Assembly: GCA_947259765.1 (NCBI GenBank)
Contig: CAMYNG010000018.1
Coordinates: 1-64,000, forward strand
DNA from: an uncultured Ectothiorhodospiraceae bacterium
GTDB taxonomy: Bacteria; Pseudomonadota; Gammaproteobacteria; CAMYNG01
Length of the DNA: 64,000 nucleotides
Reading direction: 5' to 3'
Part shown: piece after piece, positions 9,098 to 16,653 of the stretch
How the letters are laid out: every line of letters starts with the position of its first letter
Numbering within the stretch: the stretch's first letter is position 1
Notes under the pieces: model-generated
The model's input: only the letters and a program-made list of their open reading frames with translations
Told to the model about the DNA's origin: nothing
Databases searched by the model: none
Made by a program: the position numbers and the translations under genes

Positions 9098-9694
9098 TCA
9101 TTTTCCCCCAAATCGGACGATACCCTGTTCCGTGGCCATACTGTCCAGCGGTACATCCCAGGGTTGTCTGGATAGGTTTTCCATTTGCTGAAAACTGAAC
9201 GCGGTTCCCATGAGATGGGGCTTGCGCCAGTAGCGGCGGGATCGCAAATAGGCAAAAGTACGATCATAAAACCCGCCCCCCATACCGAGCCGGTTACCAG
9301 CCATATCAAACGCCACCAACGGCAGCAGTGCCAAATCCAGGCGCCAATTTTTACATCCGCTTTTCTTTCGGTTCAACGGTGGTTCCGGAATGCCAAAGCG
9401 GTTAATTATCAGATTGTCGTCGGGTTCATAGGGCATAAACCACATCCGGTTTTCGTGGCGTTTGCCAAGTACGGGCAGGTAACAGTGCTTACCCATTTCC
9501 CAGGCCATGAACAGCAGCGGCCGTAGATCAATTTCGCCGTCATTAGGCAGGTAGAAAGCAATATGTTGCCCGTTGATAAAGGGTCGCGAGCGCTGAATGT
9601 GCTCCGCCAACGTCGCCGCGGCGTATTCACGATCCACAGTAGGTAGTTGGCGTCGCCGCTGTCTTATCTGGGTTCGCTGATCAGATCGATTCAT
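9098..9694 (-). CDS. ygfA: 5-formyltetrahydrofolate cyclo-ligase
   Basis: The enzyme converts 5-formyl-THF to 5,10-methenyl-THF with ATP, clearing a dead-end folate that inhibits serine hydroxymethyltransferase and the glycine pathway. The 198 residues fit the family. The phosphate/folate-binding motif GMGGGFYDRTFAYL, the N-terminal RRQLPTVDREYAAATL and the YLPNDGEIDLRPLL segment are typical. The ATG is at 9692-9694, immediately downstream of the 6S RNA, as in E. coli, where ssrS and ygfA are co-transcribed. Confidence 0.95.
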   Translation of the reverse strand: MNRSDQRTQIRQRRRQLPTVDREYAAATLAEHIQRSRPFINGQHIAFYLPNDGEIDLRPLLFMAWEMGKHCYLPVLGKRHENRMWFMPYEPDDNLIINRFGIPEPPLNRKKSGCKNWRLDLALLPLVAFDMAGNRLGMGGGFYDRTFAYLRSRRYWRKPHLMGTAFSFQQMENLSRQPWDVPLDSMATEQGIVRFGGK

Positions 9695-9712
9695 TGCGTG
9701 GAAAGGAAAATG

Positions 9713-9906
9713 GCGGGAGTCACCCGCCGCTGCCGTTGTGACCTTTGTTCTTGAACCTGAGGTTCAAGTGGGAACAAACTGCCAGCGCATCAGGCTTTCC
9801 GTTACGAGACGGACTTGCACACAACGCTGGCTTATCGCTCCCGGGTAATTACGTTAAGGCTCAAGAAATACCCCGGTACACTGACGAGCAGGGCAGGCGC
9901 CTCCCA
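9713..9906 (-). ncRNA. ssrS: 6S RNA
   Basis: The gap between zapA and ygfA, the classic ssrS location, carries a 6S-like RNA on the minus strand. Its 3' part reads CTTGAACCTCAGGTTCAAG followed by GGTCACAACGGCAGCGGCGG, very close to the E. coli 6S sequence (CCTTGAACCAAGGGTTCAAG...GGTTACAGCCTGCGGCGGC). The 5' end GGGAGGCGCCTGCC can pair with the 3' GGCAG...CTCCC to form the closing stem around a central bubble. 6S RNA mimics an open promoter and sequesters sigma-70 RNA polymerase in stationary phase. The ends are estimated to within about 5-10 bases. Confidence 0.93.
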
Positions 9907-9947
9907 TTACTCGGGGGGACGGCGACCGTCAACCATACAATTCCAGC

Positions 9948-10268
9948 CTAAAACTCCATTTGCTGGTTGTGAAACAATGCGTTTTCAATTTTATCATGCA
10001 AACGTTTTACACGCTGCACGTACGACTCATCGACGCCGGCCTGCTGGTGGTCCCGCGTCAGCAGATCGTGGGTGATATTCAGTGCCGCCATTACGGCGAT
10101 GCGATCGGTGCCAATCACCTTGCCGGAGTCGCGGATCTCGCGCATCTTTTGGTCCAGATAACGTGCCGATGCGACAAGTTCCTCGCGTTCGTCTTCCTTG
10201 CAGGCAACCAAAAATTCCTTCTCCATGATATGGACGGAAACCGCGTCGCTGGTACTCTTGTCAGTCAT
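9948..10268 (-). CDS. zapA: cell division protein ZapA
   Basis: ZapA is a FtsZ-ring-associated protein that cross-links FtsZ filaments. The 106-residue chain has the N-terminal globular domain (VSVHIMEKEFLVACKEDE, ARYLDQKMREIRDSGKV) and a C-terminal helix that forms the tetramer coiled coil. The ATG at 10266-10268 overlaps the end of the upstream coiled-coil gene by 8 bases, so the two are translated as a pair. It lies upstream of 6S RNA and ygfA, as in many gammaproteobacteria. Confidence 0.95.
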   Translation of the reverse strand: MTDKSTSDAVSVHIMEKEFLVACKEDEREELVASARYLDQKMREIRDSGKVIGTDRIAVMAALNITHDLLTRDHQQAGVDESYVQRVKRLHDKIENALFHNQQMEF

Positions 10269-10467
10269 TTTCCATGGACCTCAGACGATGGATCATGGCC
10301 TGGACGCGGCTGCGGGCCTGTTCCGTGTTTTCCAGCAAGCGTGTCCGTTCCGTTTCAAGTGATGCGTTGCCTTCGCGTAATGTTTTGTTCTCGGTCTTGA
10401 GTTGCGATACCGCATCGATCAATTCGTCTACGCGTTGCTCAAGCCGTTTCAGGTCCATTTCTTCCAT
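10261..10467 (-). CDS. ZapB-like coiled-coil protein (TIGR02449 type)
   Basis: This 68-residue protein is almost entirely coiled coil (LKRLEQRVDELIDAVSQLKT, then ENKTLREGNASLETERTRLL). Leucines fall at heptad positions, and the C terminus HRLRSMEND is basic. It matches the small ZapB/TIGR02449-like family typically found just before zapA, and probably works with ZapA at the division ring. I take the ATG at 10465-10467 (MEEMDLKR). The frame is open much further upstream, but that extension has no coiled-coil character. The ribosome site is poor for either choice, so the start is uncertain. Confidence 0.75.
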   Translation of the reverse strand: MEEMDLKRLEQRVDELIDAVSQLKTENKTLREGNASLETERTRLLENTEQARSRVQAMIHRLRSMEND

Positions 10468-10643
10468 ACGTGCGCCGTTAGAGTTGTTCGCTTCATTATT
10501 CCCGCCAACGGCGGATATCTGTTTTTCAATATACGGCCGTGCGCGAACCGGGTCAACGGGGATCGGCACACCCATGCAGAAATGATACCATCGAAGCGAT
10601 TTCGGCCAAACTGTCGCCGCGCTACAAAAGGTGCAAGAATCCA

Positions 10644-11192
10644 ATGAGTTGGCAACACCCACAACACAGCGAAGTGGAAATCTGGTTACAGGATTATGAC
10701 AGCGCAGTAAGCGCGGCGGAATGTCACGGCTTGTTGTGCGGGTTTCTCTCAACGGGCGAAGCTTTAGATGCCGCCCGGCTGCGGGAATATCTGGTACCGG
10801 GTCTGACAGCGGAAGACCAACCGCACTGGCAGGAGACCTTCGAAAATTTGTTCCGCGAAGTTGCAGCGTCGTTGCAGGACGAGCAGATGCAGTTTCAACC
10901 CTTGTTGCCCGACGATAACGCGCCCATCATGGAGCGCCGCGATGCGCTGGGGGATTGGTGTCAGGGCTTCCTGCTCGGCCAAAGCATGGGGGGAATCGAT
11001 AAAACCACCTCCCTGCCCGAAAATGTGCGTGAAATTGTCAACGATATAATCGCGATCAGTCAGGCGGGAGACTACGATACCGACGAAGATGAAGAAGACG
11101 AACAGGCCTACATGGAACTGGTGGAGTACCTGCGCACCGGTGTCCTACTCATTCATGCTGAGAATCAGGGACGAGTGACGAGTGGCGAGTGA
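10644..11192 (+). CDS. ygfB: YgfB / YecA-family protein (UPF0149)
   Basis: The 182-residue protein belongs to the UPF0149 family: AAECHGLLCGFLSTGEALD near the N terminus and LGDWCQGFLLGQSMGG in the middle are the family hallmarks, followed by the acidic YDTDEDEEDEQAYMELVEYL. In Pseudomonas the YgfB family is linked to control of AmpG/AmpDh3 and beta-lactam susceptibility; elsewhere its role is unclear. The ATG at 10644 is used because conservation starts there. The last residues QGRVTSGE are encoded by a dispersed heptamer repeat (11168-11195) that also supplies the stop codon. An almost identical tail ends Lgt at 32783. It precedes pepP, as in E. coli. Confidence 0.93.
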   Translation: MSWQHPQHSEVEIWLQDYDSAVSAAECHGLLCGFLSTGEALDAARLREYLVPGLTAEDQPHWQETFENLFREVAASLQDEQMQFQPLLPDDNAPIMERRDALGDWCQGFLLGQSMGGIDKTTSLPENVREIVNDIIAISQAGDYDTDEDEEDEQAYMELVEYLRTGVLLIHAENQGRVTSGE

Positions 11193-11195
11193 CCA
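11168..11195 (+). repeat. GACGAGT heptamer repeat forming the ygfB 3' end
   Basis: Three to four consecutive units (GACGAGT, GACGAGT, GGCGAGT, GACC) run through the last codons and the stop of ygfB. The same phase is seen at the end of lgt (32758), giving the same peptide tail QGxVTSxE. Confidence 0.7.
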
Positions 11196-11228
11196 GACCT
11201 CTGGTAACAGCTGCTTAAAACCGGTTTT

Positions 11229-11256
11229 CCTCGGACCTAGTCCCTAGGACCTGTTC
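11229..11256 (-). repeat. dispersed repeat GGGACTAGGTCCGAGG (copy 1)
   Basis: The minus strand reads GGGACTAGGTCCGAGG (11229-11244), preceded by GGTCCTA. A plus-strand copy, GGGACTAGGGCCGAGG, lies at 16510-16525 with 15 of 16 bases identical. Both sit between genes. Confidence 0.5.
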
Positions 11257-11275
11257 TTCATGGCATAATGATGTG

Positions 11276-12580
11276 ATGCAAACACAGGAATTTATTCGTC
11301 GCCGTCGACAGCTAATGCAGCTTATGGGTGAAGGCTCGGTTGCGATCCTGCCGGCTGCCCCGGTGCGGATCCGGAATCGTGACGTGGAGTACTCCTATCG
11401 ACCGGACAGCGATTTTTACTATCTGACCGGGTTTCCAGAGCCCGAAGCGGTGGCGATATTTGTGCCAGGGCGTAAGAACGGTGAATACATCCTTTTCTGT
11501 CGCGAACGCAATCCGGAGGCGGAGATCTGGAACGGCGCGCGCGCAGGTCAGGATGGCGCAGTGGCGGATTATCGCGCCGATGATTCTTTCCCTATAGATG
11601 ATATAGACGAAATTCTGCCCGGTCTTCTCGAAGGCATCGAGCGGGTCTACTACACCATGGGTATTCACCCGGATTTTGATCGCCGCCTTATTGGCTGGGT
11701 AAATCGACTCCGCAATCAGTCGCGTTCAGGTATGCAGACTCCGGGTGAGTTTATCGCCCTGGAGCATCTGTTACACGATATGCGCTTGTTCAAGAGCAGC
11801 CGTGAGATTAAAGCCATGCAGCGCGCCGCCACTATTTCGGCACGCGCGCATTGCCGCGCCATGAAAGTGTGTCGGCCGGGTAAAAAAGAGTACCAACTTG
11901 AGGCTGAGTTGCTGCATGAATTCATGGCCCATGGCGCACGGTCTCCAGCCTATAGTTCTATTGTCGGCGGCGGTGCCAATGGCTGCGTACTGCACTACGT
12001 AGAAAACACCGCGACGCTTCGCGATGGTGATCTTGTGTTGATTGATGCCGGCGCAGAATATGATTCCTATGCGGCAGACATTACCCGCACATTTCCCGTC
12101 AACGGCCGTTTCAGTAAACCGCAACGCGCACTTTACGATGTCGTGCTTGCCGCCCAGGCTGCCGCCATCGATCAGGTCAAGCCCGGTAATCACTGGAACG
12201 ACCCGCACAATGCTGCGGTGGAAACGCTTACCGAAGGGCTGGTGGAGCTGGGTCTGTTAAAAGGACGAGTCAAGCAGCTCATCAAGACCGAAAAATACAA
12301 GAATTTTTTTATGCACCGAACCGGACACTGGATCGGTATGGATGTGCATGATGTTGGGGACTATAAGGTCGAGGGAGAGTGGCGGCTGTTGGAACCGGGC
12401 ATGGTGATGACGGTGGAACCGGGTTTGTATATACCGGCGGGTAGCAAGAACGTGGCGAAAAAATGGCAAAACATAGGCATACGTATCGAGGATGATGTGC
12501 TGGTCAGCAAAGATGGTAATGTGGTGTTGAGCGCGGATGCGCCCAAAGACGCCGATGCAATCGAAGCATTGATGGCCTAA
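11276..12580 (+). CDS. pepP: Xaa-Pro aminopeptidase (proline aminopeptidase P II)
   Basis: PepP is a cytoplasmic dinuclear manganese peptidase that removes an N-terminal residue preceding proline. The 434-residue chain has an N-terminal creatinase-like domain (FYYLTGFPEPEAVAIF) and a pita-bread catalytic domain. Metal-binding segments visible are LVLIDAGAEYDSYAADITRT (two Asp), the HRTGHWIGMDVHDVG histidine region, VMTVEPGLYIP (Glu) and IGIRIEDDVLV (Glu). The ATG at 11276 is preferred; a GTG one codon earlier is possible. The TAA stop codon lies inside the left arm of a long palindromic element (12577-12788) that separates pepP from ubiH. Confidence 0.96.
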   Translation: MQTQEFIRRRRQLMQLMGEGSVAILPAAPVRIRNRDVEYSYRPDSDFYYLTGFPEPEAVAIFVPGRKNGEYILFCRERNPEAEIWNGARAGQDGAVADYRADDSFPIDDIDEILPGLLEGIERVYYTMGIHPDFDRRLIGWVNRLRNQSRSGMQTPGEFIALEHLLHDMRLFKSSREIKAMQRAATISARAHCRAMKVCRPGKKEYQLEAELLHEFMAHGARSPAYSSIVGGGANGCVLHYVENTATLRDGDLVLIDAGAEYDSYAADITRTFPVNGRFSKPQRALYDVVLAAQAAAIDQVKPGNHWNDPHNAAVETLTEGLVELGLLKGRVKQLIKTEKYKNFFMHRTGHWIGMDVHDVGDYKVEGEWRLLEPGMVMTVEPGLYIPAGSKNVAKKWQNIGIRIEDDVLVSKDGNVVLSADAPKDADAIEALMA

Positions 12581-12788
12581 CTAACTGAAGCTAAGCGGTG
12601 CCTACTTCGAGATCAAAGAAAAACATATTTTCGGTGGTCAGGCTTCCATGCCCCCACGGCAAGACACGCCGTAAATACGTCCCTGTAGGCTTCACGGCAG
12701 CGTCCCTGCTGCCGAGAGTCTTGCCGTGGGGGCATGAAAGCCTTCGCGCTGAATTTTTAGTAGGCACCGCTTAGCTTCAGTTAGTTAG
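12577..12788. repeat. palindromic repeat element, copy 1 (30-bp perfect terminal arms)
   Basis: The outer arms are perfect 30-bp inverted repeats (12577-12606 and 12759-12788). Inside, 12641-12665 and 12718-12742 pair at 24 of 25 positions. The centre holds the core CGCCGTAAATACGTCCCTG, shared exactly with the copy at 47381, and an inner stem GGCAGC-GTCCCT-GCTGCC. The left arm contains the pepP stop codon. There is no coding capacity. Confidence 0.85.
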
Positions 12789-12820
12789 TAACACTTTAGC
12801 CATACAATCAGGCCGGAAAG

Positions 12821-14107
12821 ATGAGCGACAAAACGGATTACGATGTTTTGATCATTGGCGGTGGCCTGGTGGGGGCCAGTCTGGCGTGTGCTCTCAGTGA
12901 GTTACCGTTGCGTGTGGCTGTGGTTGAGGCACGCGCCTGGGACGACAATGCTCAGCCGAGTTTTGATGCGCGTTCGGTGGCGTTGGCTTATACCTCCAAA
13001 CAAGTGTTTTCCGCCCTGTCGCTGTGGCCGGCCATCGAGGCGCTGGGCGTCGCCCCAATCCGCAACATCCATGTCTCCGACCGGGGACATCCGGGCCTTA
13101 CCCATCTGCGTGCGCGCGACTATCAACTCGATGCCCTCGGCTACGTGGTGGAAACGCGCGTCTTGGGCCAAGTGCTGTGGGAAGCAATGGCAGCAAAGGA
13201 TCAAGTCGACGTTCTGTGCCCGGCACAGCTTGAGGACGTGAGACTGCACACCGATCACGCGCAAGTGGATGTTATACAGAATAAGCGGCAGCAGACGCTT
13301 ACAAGCCGTTTACTAGTGGCCGCCGACGGCGGTGATTCTCAGGTACGCAAGATACTCGGTGTTGGCGCGTTTAAACTGCGTTATGAACAATGTGCCGTGA
13401 TTGCCAACATTCGCATGGATCATGCACATGGCGATACGGCGTTTGAGCGCTTTACAGATAACGGCCCACTGGCCTTGTTGCCGCTACGGCTGTCGCTAGT
13501 CACAGACGAAGCAGGCGCGGCGGGTGATTGTGACTACTCCTTGGTCTGGACGCAGACTCGACAACAGAGCGAACACACCATGGGGCTTAGCGACGAAGAC
13601 TTTCGCACTGCTTTGCAAGAACGTGTCGGCCCGCGAGCCGGACGTATTGTGCAAATCGGAAAACGCGAAGTGTATCCGCTTGGCTTGATGCGTAGCCGCG
13701 AACAGATCCGTGCGCGCCTGGCGATAATTGGTAATGCTGCACATACTTTGCATCCGGTGGCCGGGCAGGGTTTTAATCTGGGCTTGCGCGATGTCGCCGC
13801 CCTGGCACATGTGTTGGCTGATGCGGTAGAGCAGCAGCACGATCCAGGCAGTATGCCCGTACTGCAATACTATGCTGCCTGGCGAAGACGTGACCAACTG
13901 CAGGTGGGTTTGTTGACCGATAGTTTGGTGCGTCTGTTTTCCAACAACAGTTTGCCGTTGGTCATGGCGCGTAACATGGGTATGCTGGCACTGGATATTC
14001 TGCCGCCCCTGAAGCGTGCGGTTGCACGGCAGGCCATGGGTTTTGTCGGCCGTCTGCCACGACTTGCGCGCGGTCTTTCACTCAAAGAGTCAGGTTTCGG
14101 TCAGTGA
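12821..14107 (+). CDS. ubiH: 2-octaprenyl-6-methoxyphenol hydroxylase (ubiquinone synthesis)
   Basis: UbiH is an FAD-dependent aromatic hydroxylase of ubiquinone synthesis. The 428-residue chain has the N-terminal dinucleotide fold (DVLIIGGGLVGASLACALSE), the central LLVAADGGDSQVRK motif and the second FAD motif GNAAHTLHPVAGQGFNLGLRD, which defines the UbiH/UbiI/UbiF group. The assignment to UbiH rather than a paralogue rests on position: pepP-ubiH-ubiI is the conserved order. The stop overlaps the start of the next gene by 4 bases (GTGA), indicating translational coupling. About 240 bases, mostly the palindromic element, separate it from pepP. Confidence 0.93.
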   Translation: MSDKTDYDVLIIGGGLVGASLACALSELPLRVAVVEARAWDDNAQPSFDARSVALAYTSKQVFSALSLWPAIEALGVAPIRNIHVSDRGHPGLTHLRARDYQLDALGYVVETRVLGQVLWEAMAAKDQVDVLCPAQLEDVRLHTDHAQVDVIQNKRQQTLTSRLLVAADGGDSQVRKILGVGAFKLRYEQCAVIANIRMDHAHGDTAFERFTDNGPLALLPLRLSLVTDEAGAAGDCDYSLVWTQTRQQSEHTMGLSDEDFRTALQERVGPRAGRIVQIGKREVYPLGLMRSREQIRARLAIIGNAAHTLHPVAGQGFNLGLRDVAALAHVLADAVEQQHDPGSMPVLQYYAAWRRRDQLQVGLLTDSLVRLFSNNSLPLVMARNMGMLALDILPPLKRAVARQAMGFVGRLPRLARGLSLKESGFGQ

Positions 14108-15330
14108 GCACAGTAGAAACGGATTTTGATGTTGTCATCGTCGGGGGAGGAATGGTAGGCGCAACCCTTGCCTGTGCGCTTGCCGATAGTCCCTTGCGGG
14201 TGGCGTTGATAGAGGCGCAAGCGCCACAATTTGAATGGCCCGCAAACGGATTTGATTTGCGTGTCAGTGCGCTAACAAGGGCAACGCAGCACATTTTTGA
14301 AGCCCTGAAGGTGTGGCGGGCAATGGTTGATCAACGTGTCAGCCCATTTCGCGAGATGCATGTTTGGGACGCGGGTGGAAAGGGGGCAATTCATTTTGAT
14401 AGTGCCGAAATCGGCGAGCCCTATCTTGGCCATATCGTCGAAAATCGTGTCATTCTTGCCGCCTTGTATGCACGTCTGGAAGCCGTGGCCAATGTTGAAC
14501 TGATGAGTTCAACCCGACTGAAACGGCTGGACCTGGACGGTGAGTATGCCTCGGTCACGACCGAGTCAGGTCGTACGCTTAGCGCTGAACTACTGGTTGC
14601 CGCCGATGGTAGTCGTTCCTGGGTTCGTCAGCAGGCACACATTAGTGTGCGTGGTTGGGATTACAATCAGGAAGCCATTGTGACCTACGTGAAAACCGAA
14701 CGCTACCATAAGCAGACTGCGTGGCAACGGTTTTTACCGGAAGGTCCGTTGGCGTTCTTACCGCTTAGCAACGGTTTTAGTTCTATTGTGTGGTCCACTT
14801 CTCCGGTGCACGCGCAGAACCTTCTGGCCATGGATGACGTGGCGTTTGCCGAGGCACTTTCGAGCTCATTTGAGCACACCCTAGGTACGGTAGCCGAAGT
14901 GGGTCCACGAGCGAGTTACCCGCTACGGTTTTTCGATGCGCAGAGTTATGTGGGCAACCATCTGGCTCTCGTGGGTGACGCGGCTCACACCATGCATCCT
15001 CTTGCCGGACAAGGTGTCAACTTAGGTTTGGCTGACGTGGCAAGCCTGGCGGAAATCATTATCGAGACTCAGCGTGGTTCCCAATCGATTGGGGCTGCGG
15101 GCACGCTGCGCCGTTATGAACGCTGGCGGCGGTCGGAAAACACGGCCGTGTTGGCAACGGTGAACGGGTTTCAGCGTTTGTTTGGCAGTCGCTCGCCGGT
15201 GATTCGTTGGCTGCGTAGTTCGGGCATGAATTTTACTCACGGCCTGTCGCCGGTGCGTAACCTCATAATGCGCCAGGCAATGGGTATGACCGCTGATCAG
15301 CCTACACTCTCACGCGGGATTAAACTGTAG
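14104..15330 (+). CDS. ubiI: UbiI/VisC-type FAD-dependent ubiquinone hydroxylase
   Basis: This is a second UbiH-family flavoprotein, 408 residues, with DVVIVGGGMVGATLACALAD, LLVAADGSRSWVRQQA and GDAAHTMHPLAGQGVNLGLADV. UbiI carries out C5-hydroxylation in ubiquinone synthesis under oxygen; UbiF-like paralogues do C6 and cannot be excluded by sequence reading alone. Translation starts at GTG in the 4-base overlap with ubiH. It is the last gene of the run that begins at ygfB. Confidence 0.9.
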   Translation: MSTVETDFDVVIVGGGMVGATLACALADSPLRVALIEAQAPQFEWPANGFDLRVSALTRATQHIFEALKVWRAMVDQRVSPFREMHVWDAGGKGAIHFDSAEIGEPYLGHIVENRVILAALYARLEAVANVELMSSTRLKRLDLDGEYASVTTESGRTLSAELLVAADGSRSWVRQQAHISVRGWDYNQEAIVTYVKTERYHKQTAWQRFLPEGPLAFLPLSNGFSSIVWSTSPVHAQNLLAMDDVAFAEALSSSFEHTLGTVAEVGPRASYPLRFFDAQSYVGNHLALVGDAAHTMHPLAGQGVNLGLADVASLAEIIIETQRGSQSIGAAGTLRRYERWRRSENTAVLATVNGFQRLFGSRSPVIRWLRSSGMNFTHGLSPVRNLIMRQAMGMTADQPTLSRGIKL

Positions 15331-15399
15331 CCAGAACTGCTTTTTCCAGTCGTACGTAATCCGGCAGGCTGGGAGGACTACGGGCAGAACTAAATGTTC

Positions 15400-15431
15400 T
15401 TGCAATTCTAAATACGAATTATTATCATTTG
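15400..15431 (+). promoter_or_regulatory. sigma-70 promoter with overlapping Fur box upstream of the Fe3+ transporter
   Basis: The -35 TTGCAA (15400-15405) and -10 TATCAT (15423-15428) are 17 bases apart. The -10 is covered by GAATTATTATCATTTGC; its reverse strand (GCAAATGATAATAATTC) closely resembles the Fur consensus GATAATGATAATCATTATC. Binding of Fe-Fur here would block polymerase. This fits the iron-binding protein gene that starts at 15477. Confidence 0.78.
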
Positions 15432-15476
15432 CACCAAAATCTGGTCACATACTATATATATGGGAGGCTGAATCAG

Positions 15477-16490
15477 ATGAGATTTTCAGTGCGACACCTG
15501 TGGGTACTGGGGGTGCTTTTAACCGGTACCGCTTCGAATACCGCATTTTCAGAAGATGCCCTGGTGATATATTCGGGCCGCAGCGACAAGTTTGTTAAGC
15601 CCGTGCTGGCTGCATTTACCGCTGAGACGGGCATTCCCGTGAAGATCCATGCCGGTAAATCAACTGCGCTGTTGACCAAACTCAAGTTGGAAGGAAACCG
15701 CACCACGGCCGACCTGTTTATCAGCAACGATGCCGGAAACCTCTATAAGGGCAGCGAGTTTGGGCTTTTCCAGGCCATTCCGGACGATATCCTTGGAGTG
15801 ATCCCGGCGGGTTCGCGGGCGAAGAACAAACAATGGGTCGGTTTATCGGCGCGTGCCCGTGTACTGGTGGTGAACACGGGGGACACGACGGTGGAATTCG
15901 TCAAATCTGTATTCGACCTGGCCGATCCGCGCCTGCAGGGCAAACTGGCGATTACCCACAGCTCAAACGAAAGCTACATCGCCGGAGTGACGGTTTACAT
16001 GCTCGAGGTGGGCAAGGAAAAAACCGCGGCCTGGCTTACAGGCATGAAGGGCAATGTGAGACGCAGCGTATATAACAAGCACAGCAAGATAGTGGCTGAT
16101 GTGGCTGCGGGCAAAAAGGCGATTGGTCTGGTTAATCACTATTACATCTATCGGCATCTAGCCAAACATCCGGATGCACCGATCAGTATTCGCCTTCCTG
16201 ATCAAGGTAAGGACGGTATGGGCGTAGCATGGAACGTTGCTGGCATTGCTATTAGCCGCTATTCGAAAAAAGCCGAGCAGGCACAGGCGCTGGTGAAGTT
16301 CCTGGTCGGTGAAAAGGGTCAGGCGCAGTTTGCTAAAGTAAACCGTGAGTACCCGGTGCGGCCGGGAATTGCGGCTGCCAAGGAAGTGCCCGCTGCCGGA
16401 AGTTTTAAGGTGGCGGATGTGCCCATGGAAGAGCTGGGTCGCCAGCGCACGGCGACGCTTGATCTCCTGGAAAGTGTAGGAATGCCTTAG
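15477..16490 (+). CDS. fbpA: Fe3+ ABC transporter, periplasmic iron-binding protein
   Basis: This periplasmic binding protein (337 residues) is of the ferric-ion FbpA/FutA/IdiA class. An N-terminal signal peptide (MRFSVRHLWVLGVLLTGTAS, cleavage near AFSE) is followed by ALVIYSGRSDKFVKPVLAAF, typical of this family. Tyrosines in VNHYYIYRHLAKHP are candidates for the iron-binding pair. The ATG at 15477 has GGGAGG 9 bases upstream; an upstream in-frame ATG at 15429 lies on top of the promoter and is rejected. The gene is preceded by a Fur-box promoter and followed 160 bases later by the permease. Confidence 0.93.
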   Translation: MRFSVRHLWVLGVLLTGTASNTAFSEDALVIYSGRSDKFVKPVLAAFTAETGIPVKIHAGKSTALLTKLKLEGNRTTADLFISNDAGNLYKGSEFGLFQAIPDDILGVIPAGSRAKNKQWVGLSARARVLVVNTGDTTVEFVKSVFDLADPRLQGKLAITHSSNESYIAGVTVYMLEVGKEKTAAWLTGMKGNVRRSVYNKHSKIVADVAAGKKAIGLVNHYYIYRHLAKHPDAPISIRLPDQGKDGMGVAWNVAGIAISRYSKKAEQAQALVKFLVGEKGQAQFAKVNREYPVRPGIAAAKEVPAAGSFKVADVPMEELGRQRTATLDLLESVGMP

Positions 16491-16507
16491 ACACGTCTAC
16501 GACGTGT

Positions 16508-16546
16508 CGGGGACTAGGGCCGAGGTTCTAGGGACCAGGTTCTAAC
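16508..16546 (+). repeat. dispersed repeat GGGACTAGGGCCGAGG (copy 2)
   Basis: GGGACTAGGGCCGAGG (16510-16525) continues into TTCTAGGGACCAGG. It matches the minus-strand copy at 11229-11244 with one mismatch. It lies between fbpA and the permease gene. Confidence 0.5.
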
Positions 16547-16653
16547 AGGTTAGTGGCAAATAGCGGGTAACCGCTGAACCTCTTATTAGCCAGAATGAAA
16601 CTCGATGCGGTAAATAGCGAGTCCTTGTTCCAATTCAAGAAGGTTCAGTAACG

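Noticed and set aside
10468-10752. Upstream extension of the ZapB-like gene
   Set aside because: The frame is open, but the added residues include a Cys/Trp-rich shadow and overlap the divergent ygfB start; the coiled coil begins only at 10467.
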